Below are positions 32,564-42,004 of a DNA stretch of 64,000 bases, one piece after another; positions within the stretch are counted from its first letter, which is position 1, and the number at the start of each line of letters is the position of its first letter. The stretch is from Stutzerimonas kunmingensis (lineage in GTDB: Bacteria > Pseudomonadota > Gammaproteobacteria > Pseudomonadales > Pseudomonadaceae): positions 1 through 64,000 of the forward strand of contig NZ_FORS01000008.1 in the NCBI RefSeq assembly GCF_900114065.1. The letters are read 5' to 3'. Below the pieces are notes generated by a model, which saw nothing but the letters and a program-made list of their open reading frames with translations, made no database searches and had not been told where the DNA came from. The position numbers were made by a program, and so were the translations under genes.

Positions 32564-34675
32564 ATGTTCGCCCCAGCCAACCAGGCCCACTTCACGCTTT
32601 CCCTCGAAGGCATCGAGCACGACTTCAAAGTGCTCGAATTCCAGGGCCGCGAGGCCATCAGCCAGCCCTATCGCTTCGACCTGGAACTGGTCAGCGAGCA
32701 CCCCGATCTGGATCTGGAACGCCTGCTGCATCGCCCGGCCTTCCTCGCCTTCGCCCCGGACGGCAGCGGCATCCACGGGCTGGTGCATCAAGCCGCCCAA
32801 GGTGAATCCGGCCAGCGCCTGACCCGCTATCGCCTTACGCTCGTGCCGCAGCTGGCCTACCTTGCGCACAGGACCAACCAGCGCATCTTCCAGCACCTCA
32901 GCGTGCCGCAGATCGTCGCCCAGGTGCTTGATGAACACGGTATCCAGGCCGATGCCTACCGCTTCCAGCTTGGCCCGATGATCTACCCGCCGCGCGAATA
33001 TTGCGTGCAGTACGACGAATCGGACCTGCACTTCATCCAGCGCCTGTGCGAGGAAGAGGGCATCCACTATCACTTCCAGCACAGCGCGGCCGGTCATGCC
33101 CTGGTCTTCGGTGATGACCAGACCGTCTTCCCCAGGCTCGCTGCCACCGCCTATCAGCAGGACAGCGGTCTGGTCGCCGACCAGCCGGTGATCAAGCGCT
33201 TCGGCCTGCGCCTGGAAACCCGTACCAGCCGGCTCACGCGCCGCGATTACGATTTCGAGAAGCCACGTCTGACCATGGAGGCCGCGTTTCATAGCGACTT
33301 CCAGCCCGACCTTGAAGACTACGATTACCCCGGCCGCTTCACCGAGCGCGCCCGCGGCAAGCACCTGTCGCAACGCGCCCTGGAGCGCCACCGCCACGAC
33401 TACGAACTGGCCGAAGGCGAAAGCGACCAGCCACGACTGGCGAGCGGGCACTTCCTCCCGCTCGGCGAACACCCCCGCACCGACTGGAACCAGCTCTGGC
33501 TGCTGACCGAAGTGCTGCATGAAGGTAAGCAGCCACAGGTGCTGGAGGAATCAATTACCAATGTCCCAGCTCACGACGGACTGGCCCCCTCTCCCCTATG
33601 GGGAGAGGGCTGGGGTGAGGGGGCTCTTACCAGCTCCGACTTCCAACAAGGCTACCGCAACCACTTCACCGCCACCCCTTGGGACATCCCCTTCCGCCCG
33701 GCGCTAAACCATCCGAAGCCGAAGGTGCTCGGCAGCCAGACCGCCGTAGTCACTGGCCCGGTCGGCGAAGAAATCCACTGCGATGAATACGGCCGCGTGC
33801 GCGTCCAGTTCCACTGGGACCGCGAAGGCCAGGCCGACGACAAGACCAGCTGCTGGCTGCGCGTCTCCTCCAGCTGGGCCGGCGACCGCTACGGCGGCAT
33901 CGCCATTCCTCGGATCGGCATGGAAGTGCTGGTGACCTTCCTCGAAGGCGACCCCGACCAACCGCTGGTGACCGGTTGCCTGTACCACAAGGAACACCAG
34001 GTCCCCTACGACCTGCCGGCGAACAAGACCCGCACGGTGTTCAAAACCCTGAGCAGCCCGGGCGGTGGCGGCTACAACGAACTGCGCATCGAAGACCGCA
34101 AGGGCGCCGAACAGATCTACATCCACGCCCAGCGCGACTGGGACGAGAACATCGAGCACGACCAGAAGATCCGCGTCGGCCACGAGCGCCACGACACGGT
34201 GGAAGCCAACAGCTACAGCGAATTCCGCGCCGAAGAACACCGCGCCACCCACGCCGACCGCAAAACCGAAATCCGCGCCAACGACCACCTCACCGTGGGC
34301 AATACCCAGCACCTGAAGATCGGCACCGGGCAATTCATCGAGGCGGGCAACGAAATCCACCTCTCCAGCGGCCTCAAGGTTGTACTGGAAGCCGGAAGTG
34401 AACTGACCTTCAAGGCTGGTGGCAGCTTTATCAAGCTCGATGCCAGCAGCGTGACGATGGTCGGGCCAGTGATCAGGATGAACTCGGGAGGGAGTTCAGG
34501 CAAAGGCTCTGGTGCGGCGCCGATATTGCCTGGGAAGGCCAAGCCGGCGGATGCGGATAAGGCGGGTGTACCGCTGGAAGCCTTGCTTAAGCAAAACCTG
34601 CTATTTCGCAGTACTCGAGCGGGCGTATGCGAACTATGCGAGGCGGCCAAAGCACAGCAGGAGACCAAGGTATGA
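32564..34675 (+). CDS. vgrG: Type VI secretion spike protein VgrG
   Basis: 703-aa trimeric spike that caps the Hcp tube and carries the downstream effector. The gp27-like part (1-~400) starts HFTLSLEGIEHDFKVLEFQGREAI; the gp5-like OB fold has GEEIHCDEYGRVRVQFHWDREG and WAGDRYGGIAIPRIGMEVLVTFLEGDPDQPLVTG; beta-helix repeats follow to ~640. The ~60-aa C-terminal tail with CELCEAA may recruit the adaptor. AGGAGG precedes ATG 32564. A REP-like palindrome is translated in frame at residues ~342-354. The stop overlaps the next start (ATGA). Confidence 0.95.
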   Translation: MFAPANQAHFTLSLEGIEHDFKVLEFQGREAISQPYRFDLELVSEHPDLDLERLLHRPAFLAFAPDGSGIHGLVHQAAQGESGQRLTRYRLTLVPQLAYLAHRTNQRIFQHLSVPQIVAQVLDEHGIQADAYRFQLGPMIYPPREYCVQYDESDLHFIQRLCEEEGIHYHFQHSAAGHALVFGDDQTVFPRLAATAYQQDSGLVADQPVIKRFGLRLETRTSRLTRRDYDFEKPRLTMEAAFHSDFQPDLEDYDYPGRFTERARGKHLSQRALERHRHDYELAEGESDQPRLASGHFLPLGEHPRTDWNQLWLLTEVLHEGKQPQVLEESITNVPAHDGLAPSPLWGEGWGEGALTSSDFQQGYRNHFTATPWDIPFRPALNHPKPKVLGSQTAVVTGPVGEEIHCDEYGRVRVQFHWDREGQADDKTSCWLRVSSSWAGDRYGGIAIPRIGMEVLVTFLEGDPDQPLVTGCLYHKEHQVPYDLPANKTRTVFKTLSSPGGGGYNELRIEDRKGAEQIYIHAQRDWDENIEHDQKIRVGHERHDTVEANSYSEFRAEEHRATHADRKTEIRANDHLTVGNTQHLKIGTGQFIEAGNEIHLSSGLKVVLEAGSELTFKAGGSFIKLDASSVTMVGPVIRMNSGGSSGKGSGAAPILPGKAKPADADKAGVPLEALLKQNLLFRSTRAGVCELCEAAKAQQETKV
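33587..33623. repeat. REP-like palindrome inside vgrG
   Basis: CCCTCTCCCC TAT GGGGAGAGGG (33587-33609) followed by CTGGGGTGAGGGGG: a 10-bp perfect inverted repeat with the CCCTCTCCC/GGGAGAGGG core of a widespread intergenic repeat. Here it encodes SPLWGEGWGEG in frame between the gp27-like and OB domains, where other VgrG proteins have no such sequence. Confidence 0.75.
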
Positions 34676-35247
34676 GCGCGCCCACGATCACAGGCAATGG
34701 CGCCATTCTGCTAGACGGTGCGCGGTATGAAAACGCAACGGCCTGGCTCTATCAGACCTTCCCCAGCCATCAGCCCTGGCCTTTACTGCTCAACACTCCC
34801 TATGAGGCAATCGCTGAGGCAGGGCCTATCCTGCTGGATGCCCCCATGGGTAGCCCAGCCTATGAAGCCTGGAAGCACGGCAGTGGAGTTAAGGACAGCG
34901 TTTGGCTGGAAAGCGATGCCTCAGTGGAAGAACTACACCGCATTCTGCAGCGCCGTCTGCGCATCTTTACCCCAGAACACCGCGAGCTCTGGTTGCGCTT
35001 TGCTGACGCCCGCCCTTTGTACCAAGCGTGGCAAAGCAAGGCGCAATGGCCAGAGGGTTTCTGGCATCGCATCGCCCGTATCTGGCTCCATTACAAGGGC
35101 ACAAATTTCTGTGCCTGGAACAATGAACACCCAGAAAAAGACGGCGCCCCGACCAGTCAGGGGATCGCGGCCCAACTGACACTTGACTGGCCGCTGCTGG
35201 AAGCACTTGCCAAACAGGGCGACACGGCACAGGAGGCGGCTCTATGA
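34672..35247 (+). CDS. DUF4123 T6SS effector-loading adaptor
   Basis: 191-aa protein of the DUF4123 type, chaperones that load a cargo effector onto its cognate VgrG. It has AILLDGARYENATAWLYQTF near the N-terminus, GPILLDAP and a conserved middle (ELHRILQRRLRIFTPEHRELWLRFADARPL). It overlaps vgrG by 4 bp and the effector gene by 4 bp, so vgrG, adaptor and effector are translated as a coupled unit. The call rests on pattern and position. Confidence 0.85.
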   Translation: MSAPTITGNGAILLDGARYENATAWLYQTFPSHQPWPLLLNTPYEAIAEAGPILLDAPMGSPAYEAWKHGSGVKDSVWLESDASVEELHRILQRRLRIFTPEHRELWLRFADARPLYQAWQSKAQWPEGFWHRIARIWLHYKGTNFCAWNNEHPEKDGAPTSQGIAAQLTLDWPLLEALAKQGDTAQEAAL

Positions 35248-37925
35248 CCGCTCAAACCACCGCACCAGCCAGCTTGACGGTAGCCGCCTGCCCACTGCTT
35301 AGCGCCGTCCTGCCGTTGCGCTATGCGCTCGGGCCAACACTGGCGGTGGATACCGCCGCCTATGATTTGCCCGCACTGCAGGGCAACTTCCCGGCCATCG
35401 GTGATTACTTCGAGCCCCTGCAAGGCCGTCCGCTTAACTACACCGCCCGCCTTTTGCGTGATGGCTGGTTATACGTTTGGCAAAGCACCATGCAGCAATT
35501 AGTCGAGTACCGCGTCAGCCAGGCTACCTTTTCCCAGACAGCCCGTGGCGGGAAAGTCATTGACGGACGCAGCTTGCCCTACCTGCTTCTCCCTGCCGGA
35601 ACACCCGCGATGTTGGTCTGGTCGCCGCAGCAATGGGCCGATGCGTCATTCGCGGCAGCCAAAAACAAACCAGAGGTGCGCCAACGCGTGATGCGTACCA
35701 TCACTCCTGGCGCCGCACCCTTCAGCGGCCAGGCTCGCACTGTCCACGAACGCATCGGCGACTACATGGACGCCAACTGGTATGGCTGGAGCTGCGAACC
35801 ATCCACATCCCACCGCCCAGCCTGGCCACAACTGCTGGAAGATATGCAACGCTGCGAACAACAGTCCTATGCCCTGATCGACGATCCCTGGGGCGTACTA
35901 CTGGATCTGGCTGAATTGCTCCGCGCGCGCCAACAAGCTTTCAACGTCACCCGGGAAGTCCGTGGCGAAGATTGGGCCATGGCCGGTGTGCTCAAGTCTC
36001 TGACCAAAAGCGACTCGCAAATTGGCGGTCAGCTACGCAGCATGACCAATTACCGCAAATTGCAAACCGCTTGGCAGGAGCAAGCTCAGGAAGAGAATGC
36101 ATACACTGCTGATGTGCGTCGTCTCAGTGAACTCTGGTCGGCCTGGTTCAATACCCTGGCACAGCGTGGCCCCGCCAGCCTAGACACTGCCTGCGGTCAC
36201 TTCGACATTACCCAACCGGCCCCACGAACGGAGCTAGAGCTGCACTTCGCCGCTGCCTGCCTTGGCCCAGCGACAACGGGTCCTGGCGCGCAGGCCATCG
36301 CCAATGCTTTAACGCTTCAGCAACAGGCAGGTAAACCCTGGTTGGTCTGGTCACTATTGGGTCTGGGTAAACGCCTGGGTATTGGCGAGATCAACACCAT
36401 TGTCGGGCTGGCTGATGGCGCCAGAGATAATGGTGCCAGTGCCATGGCCGAAGCACGCAAGGTGGCGGAACTGCTTAACCTAGCGGCCGAAAAACTGGCC
36501 CGCCATATTCAGGGATCAGCACTGGAAGCGCTGTTCACCGCCCTAGCCCCAATTGCTGGGGTGGGTCTGCAACAAGCCAATGATGGCACCAAGGCTGCCG
36601 GACGCCTCTACCTGGCTGCCGCGCTGGCGCGTAGTCAGCAGCGTCTGGCTATCGAGGTCGTCAGTCGGCGCCAAGTCGGGGAGTGGATGAGCGACCTGAT
36701 GGGCACACGGCCCCAACTGCCCGCCAAACTCAGACCCACACAACTGAGCGTTGCGGTCAGTGATGCCTTGCCGTTCTTCCGACTGCTACCGGCCAAAGAC
36801 CTGCCCGCGTTGACCGGGCACTTGGCAGCCGACGTCAATCTCAAGGGAATGCTCGACCTTAGCAAAGGAGCGATGGAAAAGGCTCCGGTAAAGTGTCTGG
36901 TGGCTCTAGTCGCCGGAATGAATTTTTTTTGGGGTGGGGCACAGCTGACTGAAAAACAGTCAGGTAAAAGCTGGCTGAGTTTTACAGGAGGAGCTTTTGG
37001 CGTTGCCTCTGCTACATCCGCAATAGCACAAAAAGTTGCCGAAGTAGACTGGGAAGCAACCACCAAGATTGCAGGTTCCCATTCTCTCTCGTCACAAGCA
37101 GCTCTGACCAAAGCCCTGGGCGTCGGAGCGAGAACCGCTTTATGGCAATCCGTCACCTCAGGCTTTGATGTAATGGTCTTCAGTATTGAGGCATTGGAGT
37201 CCTATCAAGCCGGTGATATCGATACCGCGAATATTAATGCCGGACTTACCCTGGCCTCCGCCGCCAACCTGCGGCTGTACGTGCAGAGTTTTCGAGCCAT
37301 ACGCGCCGCCCGAGCGGCGGTGATCGCTGGCGAGACTGCGGCTATCGGACGAGGTGTTAGCGTAGTCCCGCACCTGGCCACCCGCGCACTGGGCTGGACC
37401 TTGCTGATTGTCGGCGGGGTCATCGCCCGGCAATACACGCAAGACACGCCACTGGAAACCTGGGTCAAGCGCACCCGCTTTGGCATCCGCCCTGCCGACT
37501 GGGCCGATAGTTACGAGCAATCGATGACCGAGCTTTATAGAATCGTCTTCCCCATCAGCTTCCAGGCTTATCGTCTCAACGAGCTGAACCCCTATCGCGG
37601 CATGCAGACCATCACCTATGTACTACTGCGCCTACCGGGCAGGGATACCCTAACCGACGAGATGATCCACTTCAAAGGGCACGAAACCTGGGGCACCTTT
37701 CTGGGCTTCGGCGGCACCCGCAAGGCCGTGGAATGGACGGGCAAAGATTTTGATCATCACGGCGGTACTCAAGTCAGAACCGAACCAGGGGTTGCAGTCT
37801 ACCGCCGCGTTTACCATGAAAAAAACGGCGACGAACTCGATGCCATTCATGGCGAACTAAGCTATTCGCCCATTGAAGGCCTGACCCTGCCACCTATTGA
37901 AATCAAGGAACTCGCGTGGCTGTAA
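35244..37925 (+). CDS. VasX/BTH_I2691-like T6SS effector, probable membrane-damaging toxin
   Basis: 893-aa protein without signal peptide. The N-terminus matches the VasX-type marker region (LPLRYALGP, then YTARLLRDGWLYVWQ at ~66-80). The middle is a long helical region. The C-terminal third has hydrophobic stretches near 547-565, 577-599 and 711-731, as in pore-forming, colicin-like T6SS effectors such as VasX; a soluble tail follows (HFKGHETWGTFLGFGG). It is directly downstream of vgrG and its adaptor and overlaps a membrane protein gene likely to give immunity. Toxin mode is inferred. Confidence 0.82.
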   Translation: MTAQTTAPASLTVAACPLLSAVLPLRYALGPTLAVDTAAYDLPALQGNFPAIGDYFEPLQGRPLNYTARLLRDGWLYVWQSTMQQLVEYRVSQATFSQTARGGKVIDGRSLPYLLLPAGTPAMLVWSPQQWADASFAAAKNKPEVRQRVMRTITPGAAPFSGQARTVHERIGDYMDANWYGWSCEPSTSHRPAWPQLLEDMQRCEQQSYALIDDPWGVLLDLAELLRARQQAFNVTREVRGEDWAMAGVLKSLTKSDSQIGGQLRSMTNYRKLQTAWQEQAQEENAYTADVRRLSELWSAWFNTLAQRGPASLDTACGHFDITQPAPRTELELHFAAACLGPATTGPGAQAIANALTLQQQAGKPWLVWSLLGLGKRLGIGEINTIVGLADGARDNGASAMAEARKVAELLNLAAEKLARHIQGSALEALFTALAPIAGVGLQQANDGTKAAGRLYLAAALARSQQRLAIEVVSRRQVGEWMSDLMGTRPQLPAKLRPTQLSVAVSDALPFFRLLPAKDLPALTGHLAADVNLKGMLDLSKGAMEKAPVKCLVALVAGMNFFWGGAQLTEKQSGKSWLSFTGGAFGVASATSAIAQKVAEVDWEATTKIAGSHSLSSQAALTKALGVGARTALWQSVTSGFDVMVFSIEALESYQAGDIDTANINAGLTLASAANLRLYVQSFRAIRAARAAVIAGETAAIGRGVSVVPHLATRALGWTLLIVGGVIARQYTQDTPLETWVKRTRFGIRPADWADSYEQSMTELYRIVFPISFQAYRLNELNPYRGMQTITYVLLRLPGRDTLTDEMIHFKGHETWGTFLGFGGTRKAVEWTGKDFDHHGGTQVRTEPGVAVYRRVYHEKNGDELDAIHGELSYSPIEGLTLPPIEIKELAWL

Positions 37926-38875
37926 GCGACCTGATCCAGCAAGCCCGCGCCCGCTTCGGACAAGCGCCCAGTGTACTGTTGCGCGCCGACCAGTCCACGG
38001 GGGAAAAGCCTTGGGAGATGTTCGTTACCGAAGAACATACCGAACACTATCTGGCCTTAAAGGCAGGAGGCGATACTGATAGGGGAATGCTTACTGGAGT
38101 AATGGGCGGTGTTGGAGGAGTAGCCACAATTCTCATGAGTGCCATTTTGATCCTGACTGGGAAGATAGAAGGCGTTTGGATGGGACTGGCATTGGCTGTC
38201 ATTTTCTTCATCGTCCCTTTTCTCTGGGAAACCCGCCGCCCTCTCCCCCTGCCAATCCTCTTCAACCGCCGTACCCGCGAGGTCTATTTCGATCACAACG
38301 GTGAGCTCTACCACAGCCCATGGGATGGTATTCAAGCGCTGGCCGGTGAGTACGTGATGGTCGGCCCCCATACCGGCGGTATGCGTAACGCTTCGCTGGA
38401 AGTTCTGGTGCGCCGGTTGGGGGAACCGGATAAGGCGCTGCTAGTCAGTCTCGGGCTGCCCATGGGCAAGACGTTGCAAATGCAAAAAGGCTTCTGGGAA
38501 TGGCTGCGTGCCTATATGGACAACGGCCCCTGGTTTGATGAAAACGGCCAACGCAGCGATTCGGATGCCTATATCAAGGAAATGCTCAAGGCCGGCAATA
38601 TCAAAGGCACTGACTGGCACTCATTGACACTGGCCAAGATAGCCGAGAAGAAAGCCGCCAACGGCGGAAAGAACTACCTGGAGTGGACCGATGCTTTCAT
38701 GCTGGCTTGGGAAGTGCTGTCTTACCCGACGAGCTGGCTACACGAGTACACCTATAGAATTGCCAAACGTCGCTCGCGCAATCGCTGGCCGCAGATTGTC
38801 ACCGAACGTCTGCAAGCTGATGGCCCAACTACGCGACTGATCGACCTGGAGCGAGAGCGGGGATTGGACGTGTGA
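37916..38875 (+). CDS. Putative membrane immunity protein (DUF6708-like)
   Basis: 319-aa protein with two adjacent transmembrane segments (~57-82 and ~88-105: GGVGGVATILMSAILIL and MGLALAVIFFIVPFLW), then a cytosolic domain with LFNRRTREVYFDHNGELYHSPWDGI. The GTG start overlaps the effector stop by 10 bp. An inner-membrane protein coupled to a membrane-acting effector is the expected immunity partner; the NRRTREVYF...W pattern is common in such genes. Function is inferred from context. No gene with the same orientation follows. Confidence 0.7.
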   Translation: MAVSDLIQQARARFGQAPSVLLRADQSTGEKPWEMFVTEEHTEHYLALKAGGDTDRGMLTGVMGGVGGVATILMSAILILTGKIEGVWMGLALAVIFFIVPFLWETRRPLPLPILFNRRTREVYFDHNGELYHSPWDGIQALAGEYVMVGPHTGGMRNASLEVLVRRLGEPDKALLVSLGLPMGKTLQMQKGFWEWLRAYMDNGPWFDENGQRSDSDAYIKEMLKAGNIKGTDWHSLTLAKIAEKKAANGGKNYLEWTDAFMLAWEVLSYPTSWLHEYTYRIAKRRSRNRWPQIVTERLQADGPTTRLIDLERERGLDV

Positions 38876-38965
38876 ACTAACCCTCGTACCCGACGGAAGA
38901 GGTAGTTGTCCGATTACTGCAATTGAGTTGTTTGGCTAATTTGCTTACTACCGAAACGTAATTTC

Positions 38966-40918
38966 TCACGGCAACTCCAACCCACCCCCAGCCTTGTGCA
39001 ACCCGCGCAGATGCTCGCCGATCTGCGCCAGGTTCACTTCGATCGCTTCGAGTTCCTCCCGCCGCTCGTCCCCCAGCAGCACCCGGACTTCCTGGTCCAG
39101 CTCTTCGCTCAGCTGATTCAGGCGCAGTTGGCGTTGTTCGCTTTCGCGTTCGAGGCGGGTCCATTCGCTGGGTTGTGGCAGGCCGTAGCCTTGGCCGTCG
39201 AGCAGTTCGGCGGGGCGGCTGAGGTAGCCGCTGTTGGCGAGGATTTCCTGCAAGGCGCCGTCGGCCTTGTTCAGGCTGGCGTCGCGCCCGCGGCCGCCGA
39301 GGTAGCGGTTCTTCAGCTCGTCCTGGGCGAGGAGCAGCTGGCGGCGCAGGGCGGCCTGCTCGACCAGCAGCAGGGCGGCGGCGGCACGGAGGTCGGCGCG
39401 GTCGATCCATGGCTGGCGTTCGGCAGCGTCGAGCTCGAGCCATTGTTCGACACTGTCCTGCGGTAGACCGAGGCGCTCCTTGAGGATGGTGAACATGGCC
39501 TGGTAGCGATCGCGGTAGGAGTCGAAGCGATAGCCCAGGCGCAGCGCCTCGCGGGGATCGTCGAGCACGCTGGCGTCGGCCAGGTCGCGGTGGATCAGCA
39601 CCTCCAGCAGCCCGTTGGGCATGATGCTGTCCAGGGCGACGAGTTCGTCGCGTGTGGTTCCGCTGCGCAGCAGCTTGAGGGTTTCCACCGCGCAGTTGTT
39701 GGACAGGAAGTAGTAGTCGCCGTCGTAGCTCCAGTGCAGCTCGGCGCTACGCTCGACCAGTGCGCGAATCTCTTCGTGCTGCAGCTTCAGCGGCACCGAG
39801 GCCAGCCCGCGCAGCTCCACCTTGGTGTATTCCTCGATCACCTGGCCCAGAGGCAGGATGAACAACCGCGAGGGATAGACGCCGGTGAGGCCGTCCCAGC
39901 TGGAGAGCTGCACATCATCGACGAAGGCGCGGAAGGACAACACAAGGTGGTGGTCCAGATCCAGTCGACAATCGGGACCGGGCTCGCGGCCGGGCGCGCA
40001 GATCACCAGGCGCAGCATGCTGTGGCCCCAGCGGCTGACCCAGGCATCGTTGGCTTCGGCAAACAGGTAGTCGACCTCGTAGACACGTGACGGATCGAGG
40101 CTCAGCAGGGGCGTGCGGCCGAACTCGCGGCCGGCGTTGAGGAAGGGGTAGCCCGGTGCGCAATCGGCGGATTCCAGCGCCCAACCAAAGTGTTCGTTGA
40201 AGTAGCGGTGCAGCGAAGGGCGCCGGCAGGCGTAGCTGGGATCGAGCAGGAAGTATTCGAGGTTCACCGCGACGAATTCCAGCGGGCTGGTCAGCTCGTA
40301 CGCATCGGGACTGCGGGCCAGCTGCGCGTTGTCCTGTTCGCGCAGGCCGCGTTTGCCGACTCGTTGCGGCCAGCCGGCCAGATCGAGCAGGCGCGGGTCG
40401 TCGCTGAGGGTGAAGCGGCGGTCGGTCTGTCCGCGGCAGTCGTCCGGCAGGCCGACCTGCCCGAGATTGCTGGCGCGTTGACGGCACTGGCCCTGCAACA
40501 GGTGCTGATCCGGCGACCACAGGCGAGCACGGTCATAGAGATGCGCCACTTCGTGAATGACGGTGGCGAGCAGCTCACGGCGCACCGTCCCGTGGGGGCG
40601 ATTGGTCTTCTCGCTGGCAGCGCTGCCATCGGTCAGTGTCGGCAGTAGACGGCGATTGAGCTGAAGACGGTTACCGCCGGCGCGACCATAGGCCTGTTCC
40701 GGCAGGTTGTCGCGCCATTGCACGCGCACCTCGCGATCGAGGCTCTGCACCAGGCGGGGTGGCAGTGCGGCCATGGCTTCGTCCAGCAGCGCCTGGCTGG
40801 CGGCGCGTTGCTCGGCGTCCAGTGTGCGTGAGTCGAGAACCAGGCGCAGGTCTGCCTGGGCTACACCTGCAGCAAGGCTCAGGCAGCCTGCCAGCAGCCA
40901 GGCGCCGGGGCGTATCAC
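38966..40918 (-). CDS. DUF4105 family secreted protein with HExxH motif
   Basis: 650-aa exported protein. Signal peptide ~1-22 (WLLAGCLSLAAGVAQA). An N-terminal putative metallopeptidase region has HEVAH (residues 122-126), and a central DUF4105-type region has GHSMLRLVIC and FLSNNCAVETLKLL with conserved His and Cys. The C-terminal ~150 aa are rich in E, Q and L and may form a coiled coil. It starts with GTG and overlaps the upstream DUF2388 gene by 4 bp, so the two are coupled. The family's role is unknown; envelope processing is a guess. Confidence 0.8.
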   Translation of the reverse strand: MIRPGAWLLAGCLSLAAGVAQADLRLVLDSRTLDAEQRAASQALLDEAMAALPPRLVQSLDREVRVQWRDNLPEQAYGRAGGNRLQLNRRLLPTLTDGSAASEKTNRPHGTVRRELLATVIHEVAHLYDRARLWSPDQHLLQGQCRQRASNLGQVGLPDDCRGQTDRRFTLSDDPRLLDLAGWPQRVGKRGLREQDNAQLARSPDAYELTSPLEFVAVNLEYFLLDPSYACRRPSLHRYFNEHFGWALESADCAPGYPFLNAGREFGRTPLLSLDPSRVYEVDYLFAEANDAWVSRWGHSMLRLVICAPGREPGPDCRLDLDHHLVLSFRAFVDDVQLSSWDGLTGVYPSRLFILPLGQVIEEYTKVELRGLASVPLKLQHEEIRALVERSAELHWSYDGDYYFLSNNCAVETLKLLRSGTTRDELVALDSIMPNGLLEVLIHRDLADASVLDDPREALRLGYRFDSYRDRYQAMFTILKERLGLPQDSVEQWLELDAAERQPWIDRADLRAAAALLLVEQAALRRQLLLAQDELKNRYLGGRGRDASLNKADGALQEILANSGYLSRPAELLDGQGYGLPQPSEWTRLERESEQRQLRLNQLSEELDQEVRVLLGDERREELEAIEVNLAQIGEHLRGLHKAGGGLELP

Positions 40919-41235
40919 AGGGCGAGGATGGCTTCGGCCAGTTGCAGGTCGCTGGCATTGCGCGCTGCAGGGAGTTCGCTGCGCAGGGTGCCTATCGCGG
41001 CTTCCAGATGCGCACCGCGGATCTCGCCGCCGCTGGCGACGAAGCTGGCGGCGTCTTCACGCGCTTCGACGACGACCTTCATGTCACTGATGCGGCTGGT
41101 CACATCGGAGGTGAAATTGATGCTGCGGTCCAGGGCACGCACGACGATGTTGCTGGTGGCGACGAGGGTCTGCGCCTGGGCTGTGCCCGCGACGACGGCC
41201 AGCGCTAGCGGGGCGGCGAGCAATAGCTTGTTCAT
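40915..41235 (-). CDS. DUF2388 small periplasmic protein (copy 1)
   Basis: 106-aa secreted protein. Signal peptide cut near AQAQ (21-22). The mature part has VVVEAREDAASFVASGGEIRGAHLEAAIGTLR...LQLAEAIL, the pattern shared by all three DUF2388 genes here. Its stop overlaps the start of the DUF4105 gene. Function unknown; DUF2388 is largely confined to Pseudomonas. Confidence 0.85.
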   Translation of the reverse strand: MNKLLLAAPLALAVVAGTAQAQTLVATSNIVVRALDRSINFTSDVTSRISDMKVVVEAREDAASFVASGGEIRGAHLEAAIGTLRSELPAARNASDLQLAEAILAL

Positions 41236-41277
41236 CGATGAATCTCTCACGGGTCGGGGCACCGGCAGGCGGTGCGA

Positions 41278-41574
41278 TTATTGGACGAGGATCGCTTCGG
41301 CCAGTTCCAGATCGCTGGCGGCAAGCTCCGGGTGTTCCTGGCGCAGCCGCGCTATGGCCGCTTGCAGGCGAGCCGCGGTGAGCTGGCCTTCGCTGGCGAC
41401 GAAGCCGGCCGCGTCTTCGCGGGCCTCGGCGATCAGCTTGTTGTCGAAGGGAGCACTGGTCAGCTGGCTGCTGACGTAGCTGGTCTGCACGACACCTGCG
41501 GTGGTGACATCGAAAGCCTGGGCGGCGCCAGCTGTGAGGCCGAGAAATAAGAGAACGATTGAATACGAACGCAT
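41278..41574 (-). CDS. DUF2388 small periplasmic protein (copy 2)
   Basis: 98-aa paralogue. Signal peptide MRSYSIVLLFLGLTAGAAQA, then LIAEAREDAAGFVASEGQLTAARLQAAIARLR and LELAEAILV. It is 42 bp upstream of copy 1 in the same direction. The conserved EAREDAA.FVAS.G..RGA.L.AA block is common to all three copies. Confidence 0.85.
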   Translation of the reverse strand: MRSYSIVLLFLGLTAGAAQAFDVTTAGVVQTSYVSSQLTSAPFDNKLIAEAREDAAGFVASEGQLTAARLQAAIARLRQEHPELAASDLELAEAILVQ

Positions 41575-41686
41575 GCGGAACCTGTTGCCGGGAAAAACGG
41601 CGCCAAGGCTAGCGAAACGCCGGCTGCAGAGCCAGCGTTCGGTTGCTTCCGCAGGTTGCAGCAGCGCTCATGCGCTGCTGCACGCA

Positions 41687-42004
41687 TCAGAGCACCAGGA
41701 TCGCCTGAGCCAGTTGCAGATCGCTGGCGCCCAGTTCTGGCTGCTGGCTACGAATATGGCGCAGCGCCGCTTCGAGGTGGGCGCCGCGCAGATCGCCCTG
41801 GCTGGCAACGAAACGCGCCGCATCGTCGCGAGCATCGAGCACCAGTTTGTCGTCGCGCAGCGACGAGGTCAGGTCCGAGGTTGCGTCCACGGTATTGATC
41901 AGGCCGCCGACCACCATGTCGGTGGTAGCGGTGAAGCTGGCAGCGGACGCGCCGCCGCTCAGCAGCAAGCCGGCAGCGAAGAAGGGGAGCAGGATTCGGG
42001 ACAT
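41687..42004 (-). CDS. DUF2388 small periplasmic protein (copy 3)
   Basis: 105-aa paralogue with signal peptide (LPFFAAGLLLSGGASA) and the block LVLDARDDAARFVASQGDLRGAHLEAALRHIR...LQLAQAIL. It is 112 bp upstream of copy 2 and probably the first gene of the DUF2388-DUF4105 group. Tandem duplication is evident. Confidence 0.85.
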   Translation of the reverse strand: MSRILLPFFAAGLLLSGGASAASFTATTDMVVGGLINTVDATSDLTSSLRDDKLVLDARDDAARFVASQGDLRGAHLEAALRHIRSQQPELGASDLQLAQAILVL

